This document shows positions 21,580-31,110 of a DNA stretch of 56,835 nucleotides, piece after piece (the first letter of the stretch is position 1; each line of letters begins with the position of its first letter). This DNA comes from Multifurca ochricompacta (lineage: Eukaryota; Basidiomycota; Agaricomycetes; Russulales; Russulaceae): assembly GCA_022496185.1 (NCBI GenBank), contig WTXG01000231.1, positions 1-56,835 on the forward strand, read 5' to 3'. The notes below the pieces were generated by a model. That model did not search any database. It worked only from the letters and a program-made list of their open reading frames with translations, and was not told the origin of the DNA. The translations under genes and the position numbers were made by a program.

Positions 21580-22960
21580 TTTTCTTTTTTTTTTGGAATC
21601 GATTTAATTCGCACTTCGAGGCCGTGCCTAAATCGCGCGGATATTACCGGTACATAATAGCTACTGTTCGTGCAAGTTGGAAGTAAAGTGAAACCCCTTG
21701 GTAGGGGGAAAGGTGGTGGAGAAAGGTGTGTGTGCAACGACAAGGAAAGGAAAAAGAGGGAAAGTGGATGGCAACAGGGACTGGCCAGCTTGGTTTGCCG
21801 CGATAATGCCGCGATTTGTAAGCAGCTGAGTGAGAAAGGCAATCAAGGACCTTGAAAACTCTATTTTTTGTCGCAGTCAGAAAACGAAGATAACGATTAT
21901 GGTCATTGAGGCTGTAGAATAAAGTTGTGCAGATGAAAAGGAGAGCGGACATGTCCAAGGCCATATAAAGAAAACTAAATGAACAGTAGAGTAGTCACTA
22001 ACATGAAATGAGTGTATTTGTTAAGAACATAGACTTTGCGAAGAAGAGCATCCAAGGCCGGATTAAAAAAACTAAATGAAAAATAATTAGAGTAGTTGGT
22101 AAGATGAGATGAGTGTGTTTGTTAGGAACAGAAAAAAGGAATGGAACGGCTAGTGATTAGTGAATGCCAGGGGTAACCCCTGTACCTGTACCTGTCACTA
22201 TGGGTACGGGTAAACCCGCGGGTTACCCGCCCGTGCAAGTTTTTTTTTTTGGAATCGAATTTATTACGCGCTTGCGGGATGGCGCCCAATCGCGCGGCCA
22301 CATCCGGATAAAGCAAGGTAGGGTTGTAAAGTAGAGAGGCCATAGGAGAACCAGAGACCGTTCAGCAAATAAGGAAAAACTTACTTGTCACTAGGTAACC
22401 ACCAACTCGACTCAAGGCAGCTAAAACGATGCAAGTTTTTTTTTTTTTGAATCAAATTTATTACACACTTGTGGGATGGTGCCCAATTGCATGGCCACAT
22501 CTGGATACAATGTAGTTACTAGTACAATGAACAGGAGTGATGGAGTGACAGCAAATGTCATGGAGGAAAACCCAGAAGGAAAAGGATAAGTAATGTTGTA
22601 AAGTAGAGAGGCTGTCTGAGAAAGAGACTGTTCAAAGAACAAAGGAAGAGAAACTTACTAAGTCCTAGGGAGTCCACCACCAAGCTTAATCAGGCTCATG
22701 AGGTTGATGGAAGGAGATAGGCTTGAAGAAGGCCCATATCTCTTGAAGAAACCCCAGTAGGTTTCCAACATGTCCACAATGTTTGAGGACCTGAGGCAAG
22801 GTAAGGCCATCAAGGTCCCACAGGGTAAGTGACCATGTCACCCACACTTGGGCATACAGGATGCATGCAAGTTTTTTTGTAATCAATTTTATAACATGCT
22901 TGTGGGATGCATCAGGAAAATTACATTTAGCTAGCACAACTAGATAGACTAGAATGACTA
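21580..22960. repeat. Cluster of related poly(T)-headed repeats
   Basis: Copies begin near 22236, 22432 and 22867 with GCAAG plus 7-13 T, then GGAATCGAATTTATTACGCG-like sequence and TTGCGGGATGGCGCCC-like sequence. A weaker relative starts near 21585. The first two full copies also share a downstream block (GTTGTAAAGTAGAGAGGC). Read on the minus strand each ends in AATAAATTCGATTCC plus poly(A), so these look like 3' ends of a poly(A)-tailed non-LTR (LINE or SINE) family. Near 21968-22125 a separate 60-bp block (AACTAAATGAA...GAGTGTxTTTGTTA) is directly duplicated. No reverse transcriptase frame is present. Confidence 0.55.
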
Positions 22961-22970
22961 GAATGGCTAG

Positions 22971-23504
22971 TGTCCTGGATGTGCATTTTTGGCATCCTGG
23001 ACCACTTGAAAGCCATCCTGAGGGTGCATGAGTTATACAAGTCGACCTTCTTAGATAGAGATAAGATAAGAAGGAGTTTGGACCGTTCTGACCTGGTCCA
23101 CACGATGCAAAGTAGTCGCTGCCCTACACAGCAATGGACACTGATAGATACACACAGCCATTGTTTGAGTAATACAAATTAATGATTTGATTATAGAGTG
23201 ATCTAAAGTAGTCTAGTATGTATTTTAGATGATGCCAGACCGGCAGAAATGATCGTGTGTTAGTAAACAAGATGTGTCAGGGTACTTAAAAGAGTAAGCC
23301 ACTGATAATTACTTAGATTTACATCGCATGCTCAATCGGTTTTGGTATTTCATAGGATAGTACTAGAACATATTTAAAGACACCCTGTAGCACACTGCAG
23401 ACCCCATCTTGTCCTCTTGGGGCTGTAGGTGCGCTTTATATCTGTATTTACTCAGGCCCAGCTGATCTTGTCCTCTTGGGGCTGTAGGCTCTTAGCAAAG
23501 TTCA
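22971..23504 (+). mobile_element. Element C 5' LTR, first segment
   Basis: Collinear with 1678-2187 as far as about 23377 (ACATATTTA). It then carries about 128 bp absent from the other copy, with GATCTTGTCCTCTTGGGGCT twice (near 23406 and 23465), and ends at the ATATA duplication of element B. Confidence 0.7.
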
Positions 23505-23509
23505 ATATA

Positions 23510-24065
23510 TGTGACGCTTTTGTCGATGTAACGGTTTGTGACGCGTTTGTGACGCGCTTGTGACAGTTTTTCGACCCGCGCGCGTTCGACTTTTGTTTCA
23601 ACGTTTTCGACACTTCTCACTCCGAGTCATGTGACTGGAGCTGATAGATCTTTATTATCTAATCGCTAAAATCCTCGGACTGACTTGATGGACACTGATC
23701 TGCCTTTGGAGTGGGTACAACACCACTTACAATTCCTGCTTCAGTTCCCACTAGAGATTCACATGTATATTTACTATACTACATTCTACTTTACTTACAA
23801 AGACACTAGAATACTTGTACTTAAGTAGGACACACTGGAGAAACAGACTTTAAGTCTGTTCTCTTGTATCTAATACAGGTCTACTTGACTTCACCAGAAT
23901 TTCTCCCTTGAACTTCCTAAGCTGCGACTTAGGAAGCCTTCTCCCCAGACTTCCAGCAGGGCCTATTGCCACTGCTTCGCCTCCCTGCTCGCACGCGTGC
24001 CCCTCTTGTATCTTGTGGGACTGCAGTTTGAATGATCTTGACACAGCAGAGATCTGGCTGTGACA
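23510..24065 (+). repeat. Element B 5' LTR
   Basis: 556 bp, TGTGAC...GTGACA. Followed by TTAGAACAGACTT, where the primer-binding site should lie; the tRNA is not identified. The same AGAACAGACTT follows element E's LTR. Confidence 0.92.
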
Positions 24066-24816
24066 TTAGAACAGACTTAACCGAAACCAACGAACGACTT
24101 ACCGAACGCGCGAGGCGACGACGACGCGTCCCTCGCCCCGACAACCAGACGCCCACGATTTCAACAGCCAGCCCCCAGAACCACAGAAGATTTACTTGAA
24201 TCCAGACTTGGAGCATTCTTGCTTCACAGATAGACCATTGGTCGACACCCAGAAAGCCGCGACGTCTTATTCCGTGCAAGAAACCCGAAACCCAGAAAGT
24301 CGCGACGACTAGTTCCGCGCAAGAATCCCGAACCTGACCGTCGAGGGACACGTCTTTTGAAGACCGACCTCCACATTGAAACCTGACAGAAGAGTCAGAA
24401 CCTAAGAAGAAAAGCGACTCACCTGACCCACAAGGCGACGACGACGCGTCCCTTGCCTCGACACCGAACCCGAACCACGACCTTGGAGCCGACGACGCTC
24501 CAATCGATTCCTATATTCGACTTGCCATTCTCGCGATAGAGGGCTTCTCCCAACCAGAAAACCAGAAACGACTCACCAGAATCGCAAGGCGACGACGACG
24601 CGTCCCTTGCCCGAAATCCAGAAGCGCAACTCAGCGCGTGAATCCCAGACCCCTCCATCGGACGACGCGTCCCTCGAATAACAATCTCCGGAACGAAACC
24701 TAATAGACAGATCAGTACGACAGGAACTGGACGACGTACCACCCGAATTCCGAAACTGTTTCGCGCGGCTCGCAAGTGATTCCCTGATTGACGGCGTCCC
24801 ACACGATGCCGAACCC
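24066..24816 (+). repeat. Element B leader with repeated GCGACGACGACGCGTCCC motif
   Basis: The block GGCGACGACGACGCGTCCCT recurs at about 24112, 24433 and 24589, with a shorter form near 24660 (GACGACGCGTCCCTCG). Each full copy is preceded by an ACTTACC/ACTCACC-like word. Element E's leader has one related block near 39353. Long minus-strand frames here are a by-product of this GC-rich repetition. Confidence 0.6.
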
Positions 24817-25335
24817 ATGAATCCCGAATTCCTGCTCGAACCTCGACTGGAAGCAAGACTGCTCCAGGAATCCACATCGACATCCATAGAAACGAATCTT
24901 GCAGCCTTGACAACTTCCTTTCCATTTGTGATCCCAACGCGAATAACCGACGACACCGACCCAGAAAACCCCGAAAGAGGACCACCAGATTGGAATCCAG
25001 GAGGAGATCCAGAAGGACCCCCACACGACCTTCCAGTTCCGACACAAGGAACGCCCAGACTAAAGCAGAGAGGACAAATGGAGGGCGTTCCTCCACCCTT
25101 TTTCGACGGCGACAGAGATATCGCCATGGACTGGTTTTCTCGGCTCGAATTATTCTTCATCTTGAATGAAAACACGACGATGGTCCAGAATGAGCGTACG
25201 AAAGTGGCCTATGTGTTAGGGTTAATACGAGGACCGAAAATAGACCGATGGGTCGTGGACCAAATAAATTGGCTCTCCGCCATAAAAAACGGAGACATCC
25301 GAGTATCGGGAATTTGGGAAACATTCAAAGAAAGC
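24817..25335 (+). CDS. Element B gag, N-terminal part, truncated by deletion
   Basis: First ATG of the frame (MNPEFLLEPR); the frame itself is open from about 24686. It contains the gypsy capsid start GVPPPFFDGDRDIAMDWFSR and LELFFILNENTTMVQNERTK, followed by VAYVLGLIRGPKIDRWVVDQ. The same signature is seen in element E gag (PPPFFEGNRDTSMDWLAKLE). The family gag packages the RNA into virus-like particles. The frame runs through the deletion joint near 25328-25340 and then continues out of phase over integrase sequence to a stop at 25431. The CA C-terminus and the zinc knuckle are missing. Confidence 0.8.
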
Positions 25336-25336
25336 G

Positions 25337-26425
25337 CCGATCTTTCCATTAGATGTACCGGCAACCGACGGCCCGTTTCAATATATTGCTATGGATCTCA
25401 TCACGGATCTCCCACCGGCTGGGAAGCATGACGCGGTACTCACGATCGTAGATCAAGGGTGTTCTAAGGCAGCTAAATTCATTCCGTGCTCTAAGGATAT
25501 CACTGGTGAAGGCGTTGCTACCCTCTACTACCGCCATCTCTTCCCATTCTTTGGTGTTCCACGACGTATAATCTCCGATCGAGATCCGCGATTTACGTCG
25601 CACTTCTCGCGCGCCCTTACCAAGATTCTTCAGATCCAACAAAATCTATCTATGGCATTTCACCCTCGGACAGATGGATCTAGTGAACGTATGAATCTTT
25701 GGCTTGAACAGTACTTGCGACTCTGGATAAGTGATGATCAATATAAGTGGCCAGACTATCTACCGCTGGCGGAATATGTACACAATTCTTGGCCGCATGA
25801 TAAAACGAAAATATCCCCGCATGCGCTCATCCATGGCATGCAATTTGACTGGAAAGCTGAAGCTAGTGACACTGATGTTCCACAGGTTGACGAGCGCATG
25901 CGCAATCTACGCGATGCTCGATCTCGCGCAGAACACGCATTCCGAACGACTACGGATCTATCGGCCCGACCGCAACTCGAGATCGGCGCGCAGGTCTGGC
26001 TTGAAGGAAAGAACCTGAAAACACATTTCCCCTCGTCTAAACTGGCCCCTCGTCGCTATGGGCCATTTGCCATCTCGGCGTGTATTTCCCCTGTGGCCTA
26101 TCGCTTAACTCTGCCGGACCACATGAAGATTCATAACGTATTCCACATTGATCTTTTATCGCCTTACTTGGAAACTGACGCTCATGGGCCGAACTACGCG
26201 CGGCCCCCTCCTGATCTTATCAACCAAGAAGAAGAGTATGAAGTGGATGCGATTCTAAATCATTGTACTTATGGACGCACAAAGAAACTCCAATACCTAG
26301 TCAGCTGGAAAGGTTATCCAGCCAGCGATAATTCTTGGGTCGATGAGGAAGATTGCCACGCACCAGATCTTATCAAGTCGTACGCTAGTTCAATATCCAG
26401 GCGCCAGGGTCGGCACCAGCCTTGA
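25337..26425 (+). CDS. Element B integrase core and chromodomain (5'-deleted pol)
   Basis: Frame from the deletion joint (PIFPLDVPATDGPFQYIAMD) to TGA at 26423. DDE core: first Asp in IAMDLITDLP, second in RIISDRDPRF, Glu in GSSERMNLWLEQYL about 35 residues later. The C-terminal domain includes LAPRRYGPFAIS and IHNVFHIDLLSPYL. The chromodomain (EYEVDAILNHCTYG, LQYLVSWKGYPASDNSW) would steer integration to H3K9-methylated chromatin in chromoviruses. The upstream HHCC finger, RNase H and RT are absent because of the deletion, so no full pol can be made. The first ATG of the frame is 25391. Confidence 0.88.
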   Translation, partial: PIFPLDVPATDGPFQYIAMDLITDLPPAGKHDAVLTIVDQGCSKAAKFIPCSKDITGEGVATLYYRHLFPFFGVPRRIISDRDPRFTSHFSRALTKILQIQQNLSMAFHPRTDGSSERMNLWLEQYLRLWISDDQYKWPDYLPLAEYVHNSWPHDKTKISPHALIHGMQFDWKAEASDTDVPQVDERMRNLRDARSRAEHAFRTTTDLSARPQLEIGAQVWLEGKNLKTHFPSSKLAPRRYGPFAISACISPVAYRLTLPDHMKIHNVFHIDLLSPYLETDAHGPNYARPPPDLINQEEEYEVDAILNHCTYGRTKKLQYLVSWKGYPASDNSWVDEEDCHAPDLIKSYASSISRRQGRHQP

Positions 26426-26867
26426 GAGGGGGGTAAATTCTGATGATCAAGGCCCAATTTTGCTACGTTTCTTAATGGCTTCCACTTCCAGCAAGCGCTT
26501 TGTCAAGACAGATCAAGATTCACATCTCTTATGGGCTTATCCTTAGACGACTCTCACGATCATGCGACCTAGGCAAAGATCGCGCGTTATCATTATACTA
26601 CTAGACGACTCAGATCTAATCTACCAAGAAGAACTCGCGCGTTGACGACGGCAGGCGGACCGGACTGGCCGCGATGTTCAAACGCGATTTACATCTTATC
26701 TAATATCACGCGCACCGACCAGAACTTCACGCGACCCTCCAATCAGACAAGATCGGACGCTCTCGACGCCATCGACGACGCAAAGATCCCCACTTTCCCC
26801 TGTGTATCACTGACGCGACTCTAATCAACTGAGCTTAGGGGCAAGCTCGACCGTACAACGGGGGTGA
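26426..26867 (+). other. Element B 3' untranslated region and polypurine tract
   Basis: Begins GAGGGGGGTAAATTC after the stop and ends GTACAACGGGGGTGA before the 3' LTR. No coding frame is supported. Confidence 0.7.
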
Positions 26868-27423
26868 TGTGACGCTTTTGTCGATGTAACGGTTTGTGAC
26901 GCGTTTGTGACGCGCTTGTGACAGTTTTTCGACCCGCACGCGTTCGACTTTTGTTTCAACGTTTTCGACACTTCTCACTCCGAGTCATGTGACTGGAGCT
27001 GATAGATCTTTATTATCTAATCGCTAAAATCCTCGGACTGACTTGATGGACACTGATCTGCCTTTGGAGTGGGTACAACACCACTTACAATTCCTGCTTC
27101 AGTTCCCACTAGAGATTCACATGTATATTTACTATACTACATTCTACTTTACTTACAAAGACACTAGAATACTTGTACTTAAGTAGGACACACTGGAGAA
27201 ACAGACTTTAAGTCTGTTCTCTTGTATCTAATACAGGTCTACTTGACTTCACCAGAATTTCTCCCTTGAACTTCCTAAGCTGCGACTTAGGAAGCCTTCT
27301 CCCCAGACTTCCAGCAGGGCCTATTGCCACTGCTTCGCCTCCCTGCTCGCACGCGTGCCCCTCTTGTATCTTGTGGGACTGCAGTTTGAATGATCTTGAC
27401 ACAGCAGAGATCTGGCTGTGACA
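26868..27423 (+). repeat. Element B 3' LTR
   Basis: 556 bp, practically identical to 23510-24065. Followed by target duplication ATATA and then the remainder of element C's LTR. Confidence 0.92.
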
Positions 27424-27608
27424 ATATAGGTCTATTCTTGCTGCATAAGCAAGGCAGAGTCCTCTGACTGCTTCAAGCCTTACGCATGCATTAATCTCCA
27501 CATTCTGGGCAGCTTTCCAACAAGGCATTTTCACCTCTGAGTTTTACTACGATCTTTACATCTAATCTAATCAAACATAGCAAGCGTGGGATAGAAGCAC
27601 CCATTACA
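27424..27608 (+). mobile_element. Element C 5' LTR, second segment
   Basis: Resumes collinearity with 2090-2187 of the solo LTR (TAGGTCTATTCTTGCTG; CATAGCAAGCGTGGGATAGA) and ends TTACA. Confidence 0.7.
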
Positions 27609-29098
27609 TTAGGACAAGATCCTCAATTTCACATTCTCCCTCACGACAGGGCCGACATGCTCACTAACAGCCAGACAGTCTTAGAGTAGTGACCCCCTGG
27701 GGTAGTGCTGGTGAGGTGCTTACTGTGTCAAGCCAATAATTCATAGCTGTGAAACAGGCATGAGGCGCAGCATACTGACTGTGAAGGTTAGCGGGTTAGG
27801 CTAGACAAAGAAAGTTACTTCAGAGGTTAGAAGAACTCTATATTACTATACTACTGACCTAGACAAAGAAAGTTCTATGTAAAGAACGTTAGTCTAATAG
27901 TTAAGTAGATAGTATAGAAGGCACTTACACTTCAGAGGTTAGAAGAACTCTGAAGTGGAAGAGACAAAACAGACACCCTTATATACTAATCAAGGGGTGG
28001 TCTGTGCACTGGGAATAAGTCCACAAGTGCCGGACAAAGTCCAAACAATAAACATGAGGGAGAAAGGCCATTGGCCACTACAGAAATCACATGTTACTTG
28101 GTGTATCAGTCAGCTACTGCGGAATGTGAGAAAGAAAGTAATAATGATAATGTAAATAGTCCGAAACTCCGGTATCTAATCTAATCTACAAAGTAGCTAA
28201 TCTAATCACCTGATGCCTGAAGCATCACCGAACATCTCCTGTGTTCAACAATAGCCTGCGTGGTGATCTCTGAAGCCCGAGTAGTGGTGACAGAGGTTGC
28301 TTGGTCATTAAGGGGTGTTATCATGGGATTGCATGCATCCTGATCACTGGTGCGGGATCTTCTACCAAGGAGTGTAAAACCCGGTCAGACCAAGGGGGCC
28401 CCATGAGAGTGGTGATAGGCACAGAGAGGAGGCCGAACTGAACCATTTTAGGAAGCTCTTGGGCTTGTGTCCCCTGAGTGAAGAGGCAGGCAACAGGTTG
28501 AGAAGACTGAGCCAGACAGCCTTGGGCAACACTACTTTTCTCATTTCATTTTCTTGGTACAATCATCATCGCTGCTGCATCAGGTCCAGATCTTTGAATC
28601 TGAGATCTATTGGCCAGCTTGATCGATCTACCCTTTCCACCTGTGCTTAGCGTTGCGTGGCACTTGTATCTTTGCTGTTAGTCCCCCAGATTTTTCGGAC
28701 TGGCTTCTAGGAGAGAAGTCCACCCCCACACACACTACCAGCCGTACTCAGTTTCATGCTCACATGTGTGATCATGCATTGCTTCAGCTTCTCAAGCATC
28801 CTCACGCTCTCCCTCTCCCATTTCAATTCACTCTCCTGAGACCCAATGTAGAGGTAGACAGAAAACTAGACAGTTAGATCGATGACCCAGGACAGCTACA
28901 GTCAGTGGACTTGTACTTGCACCCGCAAACAAGCCACTTCCTAGTCAGACTACTCCTGAATTGACTACTCCTGTCCCAGAAAGTTCTAGTGTATCTGCCC
29001 CTACTCCACAAATTCAAAATCCAGAAATGTCCGCACCCACTGCATCCACTTCCGCCTCCATCCTCTCCCACGACGATGTTAACTGAGCACTCCATGAC

Positions 29099-30199
29099 AT
29101 GGTGGTCACTGTTAGGGATTTAGCCCGAGATGTGCAAACACTAACGCAGCACCAGGCACAAGCTTCAGCATCTCCACCTCAGCACACCCTTGCTACTGGG
29201 AAGGATTCTACAGTAGTGCACCCTGCGTCTTGGGATGGCAAGGGGACTTCAGCGGATGCGTGCCATTTTCTGGCAGCTTACCACAATTGGGCTTGCGCAC
29301 AGAAGAATAGTCTAAATGATTACAATGTGCAAACCCAGAAGTGGATTAGGAGAGACTCTGATTGGATCTTATCCATTCTCAATCTTCTAGCTGGAGACGC
29401 CCAGACTTGGGCTCTGCCGCATTTGGAAGAATTGAAGGCCGGGAGGATCCCCTTTAACCAAAGATGGGATAATTTTGAAAAGACATTCACAGAGCGATTC
29501 ATTCCCTACAATATAGGGGAGGCTGCGCAAGAAGCGTTGAAGAAACTTAGACAGGGCAAGAATTCAGTCACTGAGTACAAGGCTTGCTTTGATGAGCACT
29601 CAGCTCAAACTGGCTGGTCTGCGACTGATCTGAAGACTCAATTCTACGATGGGTTGACAGATAAGATCAAGGACATCTTGGCCCTGATGCCAACTACTCC
29701 TGCGACACTAGAAGAGCTCGTCACTGCCGCAAATAAAATTGACGTGCGACAGAGACAATGTGATGCAGAGAAAAGAGGGGTGATTACCACACAAACCCAA
29801 ACTCAGACTATGCGTGATCCCAATGCTATGGAGGTTGACGCTTCAAAGACTCAGTCAGGGGCTGGTACTAAGATGCTGCGCCAGTACATGCTGACTGATC
29901 TCAAAGGTAAATGCAAGGGTTGTGGGACCACTGCTCACAAGTATAAGCAGGGAAATCATGAGCGCGAAATTTGCAATTATTGTGGGAAGACAGGACACCA
30001 AGCTAATGTTTGTTATGATAAGTGGTCAGGTAAACCCAAAAAAGCAAAAGTTGCTGCCAGCACAGAAGCAGTGGCAAGTTCAAGTATGAGTGTCTCAGTG
30101 CTGTCAGACACCTCAGCAATTCAAAAGGAGAAAGCTGATTTGAAGGCGCAGGTAGAATCACTATGGAAAGAAATGGAGGCATTAAAGGTGTCTTTTTAG
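29099..30199 (+). CDS. Element C Gag polyprotein, 366 aa, intact
   Basis: Full open frame. The capsid region has the retrotransposon gag signature around residues 40-160 (ASWDGKGTSADACHFLAAYH, TWALPHLEELKAGRIPFNQR, FEKTFTERFIPY, KKLRQGKNSVTEYKACFDEH). A linker with MRDPNAMEVD leads to a first Cys cluster (CKGCGTTAHKYK) and a canonical CX2CX4HX4C knuckle, CNYCGKTGHQANVC, near residues 293-306. The C-terminus is a short coiled coil (KEKADLKAQVESLWKEMEAL). The start is the first ATG in the frame and directly precedes VVTVRDLARDVQTL. It is unrelated in detail to the D/F/G and B/E gag proteins, so C is a third gypsy family. Confidence 0.85.
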   Translation: MVVTVRDLARDVQTLTQHQAQASASPPQHTLATGKDSTVVHPASWDGKGTSADACHFLAAYHNWACAQKNSLNDYNVQTQKWIRRDSDWILSILNLLAGDAQTWALPHLEELKAGRIPFNQRWDNFEKTFTERFIPYNIGEAAQEALKKLRQGKNSVTEYKACFDEHSAQTGWSATDLKTQFYDGLTDKIKDILALMPTTPATLEELVTAANKIDVRQRQCDAEKRGVITTQTQTQTMRDPNAMEVDASKTQSGAGTKMLRQYMLTDLKGKCKGCGTTAHKYKQGNHEREICNYCGKTGHQANVCYDKWSGKPKKAKVAASTEAVASSSMSVSVLSDTSAIQKEKADLKAQVESLWKEMEALKVSF

Positions 30200-30494
30200 A
30201 AACTGTCTCAGTTCCAGCTGCGACTGAGGCAGCATGTGTAAATAGTGTGTTTACTGATTCCGATTCTAATGTATTTACGAGCATTCAAGAAGTTTCTGAT
30301 ACAACTGTCTGTGAAATGGTCTCTGTAAATAGTGTAAATAATTGTGTAATCGCGTCAGATTTGGTCTTGCAGAAAATTAAAAACATTTTCATTGATGAGG
30401 CTGATTACTTAGATAAGATAACTGCATGTATTTTACCTGAGACAAAGCATGATACTCAGCATTTCCATATTTACGTTACATTGCAAGGAAGAAA
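30200..30494 (+). CDS. Element C pol N-terminus (protease start), truncated by D
   Basis: An open frame overlapping the gag end (from about 30163) contains a linker (DEADYLDKITACILPE) and then HFHIYVTLQGRN, the first strand of a gypsy aspartic protease. It stops being C sequence at 30494, where the LTR of element D begins (TGTTATGAACC), so the catalytic DSG motif is not in the window. The continuation expected past the window end should restore the frame. Confidence 0.6.
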
Positions 30495-31089
30495 TGTTAT
30501 GAACCCCACTGCGTCGCCTTGTTTCCTTTTTCCATCACATGACATGTTGTTTGGTCCTGTTGGCCCCTTTGTTGACTGTGTTATGACTGGCATTGCGCTT
30601 GTTTGTTCCTTATCTATGACTCGACTTCTTTCTTATCAGTGACTCATACCTTACACAAGAACTCTTACGTATTTTCCCACCAGAATCGCGACTATACCAG
30701 ATTCATCTACATATATTCTCACCTGGCCCACATTGACTCCGCCCCCCATTTGGATACATTACGACTTTGTTGATACATCGAGTACGATACTCCGATTCAG
30801 ACTCCGACCTCTATTACGTATATAAGGCCTGCCTAGATAGCCTGTATGCCTTAGACTTGACTTCTTAATCGACTTGGTGCATTACCTTCTGGGTGATCTC
30901 TAAGACCCGACCCTTGAATCATCTCAGTGCTTTCGGCACTCTTCCGCTCACCGATACTAAGGGATTAGCTCCTTAGTATTGACTTCTCACCCGACTTCCG
31001 TGCACTTGAAAGACAGTACACACCTGACTCCGTAGTTCTGCTACGCAACTTATCGCATGTCATGATGAACGCCTGCACCAGGTGTTACA
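30495..31089 (+). repeat. Element D 5' LTR
   Basis: 595 bp, TGTTATGAACCCC...AGGTGTTACA, followed by TTAAGTCGAGTCTC as in element F (TCAAGTCGAGTCTC). A TATA-like ATTACGTATATAAGGCC lies near 30813-30829 and marks the likely U3/R border. Confidence 0.85.
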
Positions 31090-31110
31090 TTAAGTCGAGT
31101 CTCCTCCACC

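Larger units (their letters stand above)
23510..27423 (+). mobile_element. Element B: internally deleted gypsy chromovirus, young copy
   Basis: Two 556-bp LTRs (23510-24065, 26868-27423) starting TGTGACGCTTTTG and ending GGCTGTGACA; by eye I find one difference (GACCCGCGCG versus GACCCGCACG). It is flanked by the exact duplication ATATA (23505-23509, 27424-27428). The polypurine tract is ACGGGGGTGA just before the 3' LTR. The internal region keeps a leader, the gag N-terminal half and the integrase core plus chromodomain. Zinc knuckle, PR, RT, RH and the integrase zinc finger are gone in one clean deletion. It cannot be autonomous, yet near-identical LTRs indicate recent transposition, so it was probably supplied in trans by an intact relative. 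Confidence 0.92.
22971..30494 (+). mobile_element. Element C: Ty3/gypsy retrotransposon, left part, cut by D
   Basis: The 5' LTR starts TGTCCTGGATG at 22971 and ends CCCATTACA at 27608 but is interrupted by the complete element B (23510-27423). Homology to the solo LTR at 1678-2187 supports its two ends. The internal region 27609-30494 holds gag (29099-30199) and the first codons of protease (HFHIYVTLQGRN) before element D interrupts at 30495. The rest of C (PR active site, RT, RH, INT, 3' LTR) is not in the window and should lie to its right. No internal frames are seen between 27609 and 29098 beyond short ones; this long leader includes an imperfect direct repeat (AGACAAAGAAAGTT near 27802 and 27863; TTCAGAGGTTAGAAGAACTCT near 27820 and 27931). 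Confidence 0.75.

Noticed and set aside
21254..21657. Plus-strand frames between the second MFS gene and the repeats
   Set aside because: They overlap the MFS 5' flank and a decayed copy of the poly(T)-headed repeat; no domain or splice pattern supports them.
24419..25175. Long minus-strand frames (225 and 200 codons) over B's leader and gag
   Set aside because: They lie opposite the GC-rich repeated leader and the gag frame, contain no domain, and the plus strand has the recognisable gag signature.
27609..28900. Possible further solo LTR in minus orientation in C's leader
   Set aside because: A reversed TATATAAGG-like box near 27979 and direct repeats are suggestive, but no TG...CA borders with a 5-bp duplication could be found.
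30163..30642. 159-codon frame as one protein
   Set aside because: It is a chance join: C protease start up to 30494 and D's LTR after it.
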